The notes beneath the pieces are model-generated. The model saw nothing but the letters and a program-made list of their open reading frames with translations, had not been told where the DNA came from and ran no database searches. A DNA stretch of 64,000 bases from positions 868,001-932,000 of the forward strand of contig NJPS01000006.1 of NCBI GenBank assembly GCA_002946415.1, written 5' to 3'. The stretch is from Rutstroemia sp. NJR-2017a BVV2. Its lineage: Eukaryota; Ascomycota; Leotiomycetes; Helotiales; Rutstroemiaceae. The position numbers and the translations under genes are program-made. Shown piece by piece: positions 10,230-22,862 of this stretch; the stretch's first letter is position 1, and every line of letters starts with the position of its first letter.

Positions 10230-13200
10230 CTTTGAGTATCTTTGTTATTTCATATACTGAATCGATATAGCTCCAAATAATACTATAATAGCTAGACTTA
10301 TAAACCAATTACCAGCTTTATCGTCTATTATAAATACAACTATACCTCTACTAGACTGTAATAACGATATTACTATAATTTATAGTAATACCAATAACGA
10401 GGAAAGCAATAGTAATAATAATAAGCTAAAGAAGTTTAGACTTCAGGAAACTTTAAAGATTATACTACTAGATAAGTATAGTAACGATAGAAGGAAATTG
10501 GAAATCTTTCTTTTATAATTAAGAATATATTTCAGATTCAACATTGATAAGTTCGATACTCAAGATACTAAAAATCTCTAAATTATCTCTTATCTAAGAG
10601 ACAAAATAACTAAATAGATTAAATCTTTTCTATCTAATTATTTCAAGAATAACCACAATTTAACTGTAATGATAATAACTACTATAGTTATATTCACAAG
10701 CTATAAAGGATTCTGTAAAGAAATCAAACAAGTATTTGGAGATATCGATATTATAAGAACTATAGAATAATAACTCTTTAGCTTATAACAAACCAGATCT
10801 ACAATCAACTATATAATAGAATTTCGAAAATATAGAAATCAAACTAATTAGAAAATAGTAGTACTACTTAGTTATTATACAAAAGAACTAAAGAGAAATA
10901 TCAAACTCGAATTATCTCGGAGAAACCCGATCGATAATATAAACGATCTGATTGAAGAAACTATTTATATCGATAATAGAAACTACAAATTTCAAAAGGA
11001 AATATACTTCAATAGTACAAACTTATACCCTTAATAATATCAATAGAACGAGAAAAGATCTAGATTTTCCAAGAAACAATATATTAGGAAAAAGACTTAT
11101 AGTAACTTTATATAATTAGATATAATAAACTCAAAAAACAACCTTTCCTAAGATAAACAAAACCACTAATAAAAACAGAAGCTTTGCTTCGAATACAAAT
11201 TCTCAGGATACTAAATAAAAAACTACCAAAAGAAATCTCAAGAGATAAAGCTTAAATAAATCAACTAGAAAGGAAAGAAATAGCTCAAATCTATAATAGG
11301 ATAAGATAGTAATCAAATTGTACCTAAGTACCAATTAAGTATAATAAGTAGTTATCAGACTACTCAAGAAACAGATTATATATAACTAATATAAACTATC
11401 TACTATAAGGATTCTTATCTAATTTATAAAGTAGATAAAAAGGGAACAGACTAATACTCAAAAAAATCTAATAATAAGAAAACTACTACTCAAAACAAAC
11501 TTCCAAAATAGAGAAAGATATAGTTCCTAGAAAAAATCAGTTACTATAGAACTAGATCTTGGAAATAAAAGAAATTTATAAGTTTACCAAACAATAATAG
11601 ATTCTAGAATAACTCTCGGAATATCCAAGATCAACCAATTATAAGTTACTATTACAAGCTGGAACTTGAGATTAGCTCTATTAGGATATAGAAAGAAACT
11701 CGAATCTATTAGGAGTTCAGAGAGTTTCAGCAATATAATCTACTAAGTAACAAAAAAGTTTAGAAAGTTATTTACCAATATAGTTACAAGAACTAGCAAA
11801 ATATACTATTATAGAAATTGACTTAACTATAAAGAATAATATTATAAGTTTTCAAATATAAAATATCTACTAAATATATCGATATTTCTATTAAACAAAT
11901 CTTTAAAGTAAAGACTAGAACGAACTTAAGTATAATCTAGGAAGATATAATCGATATCTAGAAAAGGTTTTTTAATTTTATAAAAAATAGCAAACCTAAA
12001 GTTATAAACCAAAACCAGAAAAGAATTAATCAAGAATAACTTACCGAAGATATAAACAAAGGACTAGCTAAAGAACTTAGAACTACTCTAGAATCGGGAT
12101 AGATTCTTTACGAAATATATATAAACAGATACTTATTCTAAACAATAATAAACTTGAGAACAATAGAGAATTTTATAGTACTAGAAGCTATAATATCAGC
12201 AAAATTGCAAATTTTCGAGAAACTAGTTCTATATAAGCTTTATCTTATCGATAGATAATTAGCTAAAGAGGATAAATTGGTTTAATATAAAATATAAGAA
12301 TTTGAGATATAGCTAGAATAATATTCTAAGTAAATAAAAATAGATTTAGTCCTATTAGAAGGATACCAACTAATTTTGGGAATACTATAGCTAAAGAGCT
12401 ATAATTTATATATCGACTAAATCATAATAACTATATAGTATAATAAATACAAGTATAAAACAAAGTTTATATAGAATCTTACAAAACTAATATCCGATCA
12501 GGAGCTGAAAGCAATATACTTACTAAGGTTGGATACCTTAGCTCAGAATCCTTTACTGAAAGATATATCAATATAATATCAGAAATATACCGAGATCTTC
12601 AAAGAAAGACCTTATAAAGATATCTTATTAAAACACTAGCTTTAAGATTATAAAATAAAATTAGAAGAAGAAAAGGAACTATTATTCTTACTAATTATAC
12701 TATTATCAGAGGAGAAGTTCAGAATACTTCAAAAATATATTATAGAAAATTTAGCAAAAGGATTTATTAGAGAATTCTATTTATCTATAAATATACTAAT
12801 CTTCTTTATATCTAAGCTCTATAATACAAAATTAAAATCAGTTATCGATTACCGAAAACTGAATACTATTACTATTAAAGATCGATATATATTACTATTA
12901 ATTAGTAAACTATAAGATCGAATCGGGAAAACTAAATATTTCACCAAGTTGGATTAGTATATAGAATTTAACCTAATCCGAATCAAAGAAGGAAATAAAT
13001 AGAAAACAATATTTCGTATATAATACAAATACTATAAATACCAAGTTATACTCTTCGGGCTTACCAATATATCTGCAATATATATATATTTAGTTAATAA
13101 CTTATTAAGAAAGTATTTTGATAATTACTATATAGTATATTTAGATAATATCTTAATCTTTACTAAGATCCTTGAAGAATATATCAAGATTATATAGAAG

Positions 13201-16075
13201 ATATTACAGATTCTGATAAATACAAGTATCCTACTTAAACCTTCGAAATACAAATTCTATATTATTAGAACCGAATTCTTAGGATATATTATTGAGATTT
13301 ACAAACTCGAAATAAACTTAAGAAAAGTAAAAGAAATTTTGAAATAGATATAATTTACTATAGTTAAAGAAATATAATTATTCTTGAGATTTGTAAACTT
13401 CTATAAACGATTTATTAAAGATTATTCGAAAATCGCAATACTATTTATAAAACTAACCAAGAAAGATTATAAATACAAATAAAATAGTATAATATAAAAA
13501 GGTATTTAAGATTCTCAAACAAACCTTTATATAGATATTAATTCTTATTACCTTCGATCTAGAACTACTAATTACTATTAAGATAGATATATCGGATTAT
13601 ATATTAGAAATAGTCCTTAGCTAGTTAGATAAAAATAAGAAGCTATAACTAATAATATATTATTCAAGAAAGCTTTAACCAATCAAACTGAACTACGAAA
13701 TTTATAATAAGAAGTTTTTAGTAATTATCAATACTTTCAGAGAATAGAAAGTTTATCTCGAAGAATTTAAATATATAATCCAGATTTACTTAGATTATAA
13801 GAATTTAGTATACTTTATAATAACTAAAATTCTAAATAGATAATAGATACGATAGATAGAAATATTAGTTATATATAATTTCAAAATACTATATATCAAA
13901 GGAAACAAAAATACTAAAACCGATATATTTAATAAGAAACTAGAATATCTAGAGAATAAAATATATAAATTATATATTATATTTTACTAAGATAGAGATT
14001 TATTAGTATTCAACTTAGTCTAATTAGCTATAATAATATCATTTTGTGATAACTACTTAAAGAAATAAATATAAAGATATTATAAGAATAATTCTATTAC
14101 AAAATAAGTACTAGAATAACTAGATAAAGGATTTATAATTAAGGACAAAGTTATATACTTTTATAAAAAGATATATATCTCTTCGATCTTAGCAAAACAA
14201 TTTACTCAAAAATAATATAAGCTTCCAACTTATAGATATCAAGGAATTACTAAGATATTTACAAAGATTAAAATAAACTTATATTTCCTATAAATAAAGA
14301 AGATAGTTAAGGAAGTTATCGGAAACTATAATATCTATATATAGAATAAGATTTTATAATATATTTTATATAACTAGCTCAAAACTCCAGATATATCTAC
14401 TTAGTTATAGAAGTCTATTATATAGAACTTTATAATTAAACTATTATCCTCAAAGGATCCAATAATAGAAATAATATATAACTTTATTCTAGTTATAGTA
14501 GATTGATTAACAAAGTTTAAATATATAATTCTATATAAAGAAAGTAGTATAATTGAGAATTTAGTCTATATATTTCTAAGAATAGTAACTAGTATATATA
14601 AAGTATTTACCGAAATTATCTTAAACTAAAATAAGTTCTTTACCTCGAAATTCTAATAGATACTTATAACTTTATTAGGAATTAAAAGAAAGTTCTTGAT
14701 AATATTCTATCTATAAATAGATAATCAGATAAAATAGTTGAATCAAACTATAGAATAATACTTAAAATATTATATCAATTATAGATAAGATAATTAGATA
14801 AAACTACTACTATTTATATAGTTTGCTTATAATACTATAAAAGTAGCTACTACAAATATAATATTGGTATATACCAATTTTAGCTTCGAACCCAAAATAT
14901 ATAATATATAGTTACCAGATATAGCAAAATCAGATATAATAATAACAAAAGTAGAAGATCTTAGAAATCTATATAAACAATTATCATTTGATATCAAGTT
15001 CATAATATAACGAACAATATATTACTATAATACGAAGTATAATATAGAACTAATATTTAAAAAGAAAGATAAAGTTTACTTCTTTAAACGAAATATCAAT
15101 ACAAAAAGACCAAATAACAAACTAGATTATAAGAAACTAGAATTCTTCAAAATCGTTAAAATAGTTAGACTAGTTAACTACTATCTCGAATTATCAAAAA
15201 CAATAAATATATATCTAGTATTTTATATTTCATTTCTAGAACTAGTACTACTAAGAATACCAAATATATCTTATACCGAAATTGAACTAATTAACTCAAA
15301 TACCGAATATAAAGTTGAAGAGATACTAGATCAAAAATATATTAGAGGAAAACTTTATTATTTGATCAAATAAGAAGGATATCTATACTTGGAAAATATA
15401 TAGAAACTAATCAAAAATCTGAACTATCTATAAGATTTAGAGAAATTCTATCTAAAGAACCTTTAGCTTCCAAATTAGATAACTAACTCAAAATCATTTA
15501 TCAGAGAAAACTCGAAGATCGAAGAATCGATCTTAAAGAAACTAGATATCTAAGGAACTTATTTAGTTTACTTAGTCTATTTCTTTTCTAATCTCTCTTT
15601 TTCCTTAAACTCCTTTAATATATCTATTATATATAGATTATATTATAATATTTTTCCAGTTTTTTCCTTCAGCTTTTACTATTATTTCCTTAAACAAAGA
15701 ATCTTTGTTATAGCTTCTTTCTTCTTAATCTCCAAGTAAACCTCTTTATACTATACTACTATCTAAGAAGAAATAAAGATTCCAAATATATTATAAGAAT
15801 TATAACTAGTACTTTTGATATATTCTCTATAACAATCTGCTCTAGAGAGAATATAATATTCTAGATCCTTCTCAGAATAATAAAAATACTTTACCGATAT
15901 TATCTTTCCTTTCTCCTTTATCCGAAAATAAATTGAATAATAACTTCTTGAAGATTTGGATAGTTCCTTAGATATAATAAGGAAAAAAAAAACAAGATAT
16001 TTATCAGAAACCCAAATAGATACTCTATACTATTATAGTAAATATCAGAACAATACTAAACTAGAAAGAGGATAA

Positions 16076-16626
16076 TATTATAATATATTTAGAATAAGAG
16101 TTTAAGGATCTTAGACTTAGAAGATAGCTAACTACTATTCGATAGAGTCGAACTATTATATAAAGATTATACAATAAAGTAGAATTTAGATATCTATACC
16201 TATAATATAGAGATAGAAAAAAGATATCTATAATTATCAGTATACCTTTGTAAAAAATAGTATTATAGAAATAAAGTACTTGAGAATAAATAAATACTAG
16301 AGTAATTAATAATATCTTTAGTAGAACCTTAAGCTAGAATTATATAATATTCTAGTAGCTCCTAGTAATCCTAGTAGTAGGAATTAATAGAACTGATAGG
16401 ATAGTAGAGAAATGAAGATCTATATAACTAGATAGTTTTCCTTAATATATAGAACTTCGTATTCAACAATAATTACTACTTATTTACTTACTATTACAAT
16501 TACAATCGATTCCCTATATAACTATTATCAATAATAAATCTACAATAGTACTATCAGTTGTCGCGATCTCTAGTACTTGAGATCCTGATTACTTCTATAT
16601 AACTCAGAAGATAAGTATTTATAATA
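16076..16626 (+). repeat. 3' LTR of A2
   Basis: Pairs with 9679-10229, same length, preceded by the polypurine tract and followed by the TAAGT target duplication. Confidence 0.92.
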
Positions 16627-19600
16627 TAAGTAAAAAATTATCGAAAGAAGTCTTAAGAGATAAAGTCTAAGTAAACTAACTAGAAAAGAAAGAAATAGTT
16701 TAAATCTATAATAAAATAAGATAATAGTTAGGTTATACTTAGATATTAATTAAATATAATAAATAGTTATCAGATTATCCAAAAAACAGATTATATATAA
16801 CTAATATAGATTACTTATTATAAGGATTCTTATCTAATTTATAAAGTAGATAAGAAAGAAGTAGACTAGTATCTAAAAAAGCTTAGTAACAAGAAAACTA
16901 CTATTTAAGATAAATCTTCAAAGTAAAGAGAGATATAGTTTCTAGAAAAAATCAGTTATTATAGAACTAGATTTTGGAGATAAAAGGAATTTGTAAGTTT
17001 ACTAGATAATAATAGATTCTAAAATAATTCTCGGAATATCCGAGATTAACCAATTATAGATTGCTACTATAAACTGGAACTTGAGATCAGTTCTATTAGG
17101 ATATAAAGAGAAACTCGAATCTATTAGAGATTTAGAAAGTTTCAATAATATAATCTATTAAGTAATAAGAAGGTTTAGAAAATTATTTACTAATATAGTT
17201 ATAAGAACTAACAAAATATATTATTACAGAAATTGATTTAACTATAAAGAATAGTATTATAGGTTTTCAGATATAAAGTATTTATCAAATATATCGATAT
17301 TCCTATTAGATAAATCTTTAGAATAAGGATTAGAACGAATCTAAGTATAATCTAGAAAGATATAATTGATATTTAGAAAAGATTTTTTGGTTTTATAAAA
17401 GATAGTAAATCTATAGTTATAAACCGAAATCAGAAAAGAATTAATTAAGAATAACTTATTGAAAATATAAGTAAAGGATTAGTTAGAGAGTTTAAAGTTA
17501 TTCTAAGATTAGGATAAATCTTTTACAAAATATATATAAATAAATACTTGCTTCGAGCAATAATAGATTTAGAAGCAATAGAGAATTTTATAGTATTAGA
17601 AACTATAGTATTAGTAAGATTACAAACTCTCGAGAAACCAGTTCTATATAAGCTCTATCTTATTAATAGGTAATTAGCTAAAGAAGATAAATTGGTTTAG
17701 TACGAAATATAAGAATTTGAGATATAACTAAGATAGTATTCTAAATAGATAAAAATAGATTTGGTTTTACTAGGAAGATACCAACTAATTTTGGGAATAC
17801 TATAGCTAAAGAGCTATAATCTATATATCGACTAGATTACAATAACTATATAGTACGATAAATATAAATATAAGATAAAGTTTATATAGAGTTTCGTGAG
17901 ACTAATATCTGGTTAAGAACTGAAGATAATATATTTATCGAGATTGGATACTTTAGCCCAGGATCCTTTACTGAAGGATATACTAGTATAGTACTAGAAA
18001 TATATTAAGATCTTCAAGGAAAGGCTTTATAAAGATACTTTATCAAAATACTAGCTTTGGGATTATAAAATAAAATTAGAAGAAAGAAAGGAATTACTAT
18101 TTTTACCAATTATACTACTATCAGAGAAGAAACTCAGAATACTTTAAGAATATATTATAGAAAATTTAGTAAAAAGATTTATTAAGAAATTCTATTTATC
18201 TATAGATATACTAATCTTCTTTATATCTAAATCCTATAATACAAAATTAAGATTAGTTATTAAATACCGAAAACTGAATATTATTACTATTAAGGACCAA
18301 TATATATTACTATTAGTTAGTAAGTTATAAGATCGAATTGGGAAAACTAAATATTTTACCAAGTTAGATTAATATATAGAATTCAATCTAATCCGAATCA
18401 AAGAAGGAGATAAGTGGAAAATAGTATTTTATATATAATATAGATATTACAAATACCAAGTTATATTTTTCAAGTTCATTAATATACTTATAATATATAT
18501 ATATTTGGTTAATAACTTGTTAAGAAAGTATCTTAACAACTACTATATAATATACTTAGATAATATCTTAATCTTTATTAAGACCTTTGAAAAATATATC
18601 AAAATTATATAAGAAATACTATAGATTCTGATAGATATAGATATTCTACTTAAACCTTCGAAATACGAATTCTATATTACTAGAACCGAGTTCTTAGGAT
18701 ATATTATTAGGATTTACAGATTCGAAATAAACCTAAAAAAAATAAAAGAAGTTTTGAAGTAAATATAACTTACTATAATCAAAGAAATATAATTATTCTT
18801 GGGATTTGTAAATTTCTATAAACGATTTATCAAAGATTATTCGAAAATTATAGTACTATTTATAGAGCTAACCAAAAAGGATTATAAATACAAATAAAGT
18901 AGTATAGTATAAAAAGTATTTAAGATTTTCAAATAAGTCTTTATATAGATACTAATTCTTATTATCTTCGATCTAGAACTATCAATCACTATTAAGATAG
19001 ATATATCAAATTATATATTAGATATAGTTCTTAGTTAACTAAATAAGAATAAGAAGTTATAATCGATAATATATTATTCAAGAAAGTTTCAGCTAACCAA
19101 GCTAAACTATGAAATTTACAATAAGGAACTTCTAATAATTATCGATATTTTTAGAAAATAAAGAGTTTATTTTGAAGAATCTAAATATATAATCTAGATT
19201 TACTCAAATTACAAGAATTTGATATACTTTATAACAACCAAAATTCTAAATAGATAATAGATATAATAGATAGAAATACTAGCTATATATAATTTCAAGA
19301 TATTATATATTAAAGGAAACGAAAATACTAAAACTGATATATTTAGTAGAAAACCGGAATATCTAAAGAATAAGATATATAAATTGTATATTATATTTTG
19401 CTAGAATAGAGATTTATTAGTATTCAACTTAGCCTAATTAGTTATAATAATATTATTTCGTGATAATTATTTAGAGAAACAAGTATAAAGGTATTACAAA
19501 AATGATTCTATTACAAAATAAGTACTAGAACAACTAAGTAAAGGATTTATAATTAAAGATAAAGTTATATATTTCTATAAGAAGATATATATTTCTTTGA

Positions 19601-21487
19601 TCTTAACAAAATAATTTACTTAAGAATAATATAAGTTTCTAGTTTATAGATATTAAGGAATCATCAAGATATTTATAAGAATTAAGATAAATTTATATTT
19701 CCTACAAATAAGAAAGATAGTTAAGGAAGTTATCGGAAACTACAATATCTATATATAGAATAAAACCTTATAATATATTCTATATAACTAGCTCAAAACT
19801 CTAGATATATCTACTTAGTTATAGAAATCTATTATATAGAACTTTATAGTTAAACTATTATCTTCAAAAGACTTAATAATAGAAGTAATATATAATTCTA
19901 TTCTAGTTATAATAGATCGATTAATAAAGTTTGGATATATAATTCTATATAAAGAAAGTAATATAGTTGAGGATTTAGTTTATATATTTCTAAGAATAGT
20001 AGTTAATATATATAGGGTATTTACCAGAATTATTTTGGACCGAGATAAACTTTTTACCTCGAAATTCTAATAGATATTTATAATCTTACTAGGAATTAAG
20101 AAAAGCTTTCGATAATATTCTACCTATAAATAAATAGTTAGATAGAATAATTGAATTAAACTATAAAACAATATTTAAGATATTATATCAATTATAGATA
20201 AGATAATTAGATAGAACTATTATTATTTATATAGTTTATTTATAATATTATAGAGGTAACTACTATAAATATAATATTAGTATATATTAATTTTGGCTTC
20301 GAATCTAAAGTATATAATATATAGTTACTGGATATAGCAAAATCAGATATAATAATAACAAAAACAGAAAATCTCAGGAATCTATATAAATAATTATTAT
20401 TTGATATCAAGTTTATAGTATAACGAACAATATATTATTATAATACAAAGTATAGTATAGAACTAATATTTAAGAAAGAGAATAAAGTTTACTTTCTTAG
20501 ACAAAATATCAATATAAAAAAACTAAGTAATAAACTAGATTATAAGAAACTAGGATTCTTCAAAATTGTTGAAATAGTTGAATTAGTTAACTATTATCTT
20601 GAATTACCAAAAACAATAAATATATACTTGGTATTTTATATTTCATTTCTAGAACTAATATTATTAGGAATATTAAATATACCTTATACCGAAATTGAAC
20701 TATTTAACTTAAATACCGAATACAAAATCGAAGAGATATTAGATTAGAAGTATATTAGAAAGAAGTTTTATTATTTAATCAAATAGAAAGATTATCTATA
20801 TTTAGAAAATATATAGAAACTAGTTAAGAACTTAAACTATCTATAAGATTTGGAGAAGTTCTATTTAAAGAATCTTCGATTTCTAGCTAAATAGCTAATT
20901 TAGAATTATTTATCAAAGAAAGTTTGAAGATCGAAAAATCAATTTCGGAAAAATTAGATATCTAAAGAACTTATTTAATCTATTTAGTTTATTTCTTTTC
21001 TAATTATTCCTTCTCTTCAAACTTCTCTAATATATCTATTATATATAGATTATATTGTAATATTTTCTTAATCTTTTCTTTTAGCTTTTGTTATTATTTC
21101 CTTAAACAAAGAATTTTTATTATAATCTCCTTCTCTTTGATTTCTAGATAGATTTCTTTATATTATATTACTATTTAAGAAGAAGTAAAGATTCCGAAAA
21201 TATTATAAAAATTATATCTAATATTTTTGGTATATTCTCTATAACAATCTATTTTAGGAAGAATATAATATTCCAGATTCTTTTCAGAATAACAAGAATA
21301 TTTCACTAGTATTATTCTTCTTTTCTTCTTTATCCGAAAATAAATTATAAAACAACTTTTTGAAGATCGGGATAATTCCTTAGATATAATAAAGAAAAGA
21401 AGAGCGAGATATTTATTAAGAACTTAAGTAGATATTCTATATTATTATAATAAGTATCAGGATAATATTAAACTAGAAAGAAGATAG

Positions 21488-22037
21488 TATTATAATATAC
21501 TTAGAATAAGAATCTGAAGACTTTAGATTTAGAAAGTGATTAACTACTATTTAGTAAAGTCGAACCGTTATATAGAGATTATATAATAAAGTAGAGTTTA
21601 GGTATCTATACTTATAATATAGAGATAGAAAAAAGATATTTACAATTATCAATATATCTTTATAAAGAACAATATTATAGAAATAAGATATCTAAGAATA
21701 GATAGATACTAGAGTAATCAATAATACTTTTAGTAGAACCTTAAACTAGAATTATATAATATCCTAGTAGCTTCTAGTAGTTCTAATAGTAGAAATTGAT
21801 AGGATTGATAGGATAATAGAAAATAAAGATCTATATAACTAGATAGTTTTCTTTAGTATATAGAGCTTTGTACTTAATAACAATTACTATTTATTTATTT
21901 ACTATTATAATTACAATCGATTTTCTATATAACTGTTATTAATAATAAATCTACGATAGTACTATTAGTTATCGCGATCTCTAGTACTTAAGATCCTAAC
22001 TACTTCTATATAATTCAGAAGATAAGTATTTATAATA
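21488..22037 (+). repeat. 3' LTR of A1, strongly mutated
   Basis: Pairs with 8142-8691 at equal length. It carries many more transitions than its 5' partner and is followed by TTTAT, the right target-site copy. Confidence 0.92.
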
Positions 22038-22042
22038 TTTAT

Positions 22043-22647
22043 CTAATTATATCTATAGCCAATATATAAGTACCTATAAATATATATACTATTGGTTTAT
22101 ATAAGAATCTACTTTTTCTATCTATAGTTAGTTTTGTAGTTTGATATTCTAAAATCGAATTTACTCTATATAATATATTTCTCCTAAATCGTACTATATA
22201 TATTATAAAGGTTTGTTATAGAAGTAATTAAATAGAGAATTATATAATAATAAAATAATATCGATTAGTAACTAAGTAATAATGAAGATTATTATTTAAG
22301 TTAAATACAAAACTCTATATATTTAAAGAAATATTATTTATTTATATAAACTTTCGTTTTCCTAAAATTATCAAATATTATAAATTATAGAATTTAAAGA
22401 TTTTAAATTCAGTTATATTAGATAAATAATAGAATTTTAAATAGAAATAAAATAATATCGGATAATATATTATTCAATATTAAAAAATAATATATAGTAA
22501 TAATAGAGATATTATAATTTATCTACTTTATAAAGAAACCAAGATAATTATAAACTTTCTTTTTACAAAAAAAAGATATTAGAAATAATTGAATTTAGAT
22601 AATTATAATCTGAAGTAAGAACTAGCTAAAGCTTATATTATATCTTT
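22043..22647 (-). repeat. AT-rich remnant containing a C-type LTR fragment
   Basis: The stretch around 22200-22480, read on the minus strand, matches the LTR of element C (48700-48850). The shared words include ATCGATATTATTTTATTATT and the TATATAATTC motif that follows. Ends and target duplication were not resolved, so it may be a solo or truncated LTR. It lies in the original spacer between the acidic-protein gene and the ankyrin/CorA-like gene. Confidence 0.6.
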
Positions 22648-22676
22648 CTATACTTCTTCAAATACCACTCTCCTAC
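22648..22676 (-). pseudogene. Severed C-terminal codons and native stop of the ankyrin/CorA-like gene
   Basis: On the minus strand the target duplication GTAGG (22676-22672) is followed in the correct frame by codons for R-V-V-F-E-E-V and then TAG at 22650-22648. The other copy of GTAGG ends the last exon of the large gene at 29145. The original C-terminus was therefore SSGR followed by RVVFEEV, and insertion of element B moved these eight codons, including the stop, about 6.5 kb away. Confidence 0.75.
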
Positions 22677-22862
22677 TATAATAATATATCTCGAAAGAAT
22701 CGAATATATCTTAGAATTAAGAACTAAAGAACTAAGAGAGTTTTAAAGTTCGAAGAACCTATATATAAGAAATAATTATATAACAATTATATATCTAGCT
22801 AACTCTATCTAGTCCTAGCTTATATCGACCTGACTAAAAACGAAATTATATATATTATTATA
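22677..22862 (-). repeat. 3' LTR of element B, RIP-degraded
   Basis: 186 bp, pairing with 28959-29144. Differences are G-to-A and C-to-T, concentrated at the right end (for example TCGTCACA became TTATTATA). Confidence 0.92.

Larger units (their letters stand above)
9679..16626 (+). mobile_element. Ty3/gypsy chromovirus A2, complete, nested in A1 gag
   Basis: LTRs are 9679-10229 and 16076-16626 (551 bp). Flanks are CAAAC (9674-9678) and TAAGT (16627-16631), which fit an original CAAGC altered by one G-to-A on the left and two C-to-T on the right. A1 sequence resumes immediately after, matching the order seen at 11213 in A2 itself. Internal order: gag (about 10440-11200), protease region (about 11650-12400), reverse transcriptase (about 12660-13430, with a YLDNIL version of YLDDIL near 13135), RNase H (about 13500-13990), integrase (about 14100-15250), and a chromodomain (about 15302-15480, with EYKVEEILDQKYIRGKLYY, then Trp codons turned to TAG). 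A purine tract (AGAAAGAGGATAA) precedes the 3' LTR. All frames are destroyed by RIP-type stops. Confidence 0.92.
8142..22037 (+). mobile_element. Ty3/gypsy chromovirus A1, RIP-degraded, interrupted by A2
   Basis: Bounded by LTRs 8142-8691 and 21488-22037, 550 bp each, and flanked by CTTAC (8137-8141) and TTTAT (22038-22042), a 5-bp duplication differing only by two C-to-T changes. LTR ends are TGTTA..TAACA-like, and the 3' LTR is preceded by a purine-rich tract (AGAAAGAAGATAG). The left part (8692-9678) holds the gag region: the frame around 8920-9110 still shows fragments such as RRKLEIFF and FNTDKFDT. The right part (16627-21487) holds protease, reverse transcriptase (about 18080-18600), RNase H, integrase and a chromodomain-like end (about 20710-20890). 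Every coding region has dozens of stops, mostly TAG and TAA where TGG or CAR codons are expected. No functional product can come from this copy. Confidence 0.92.
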
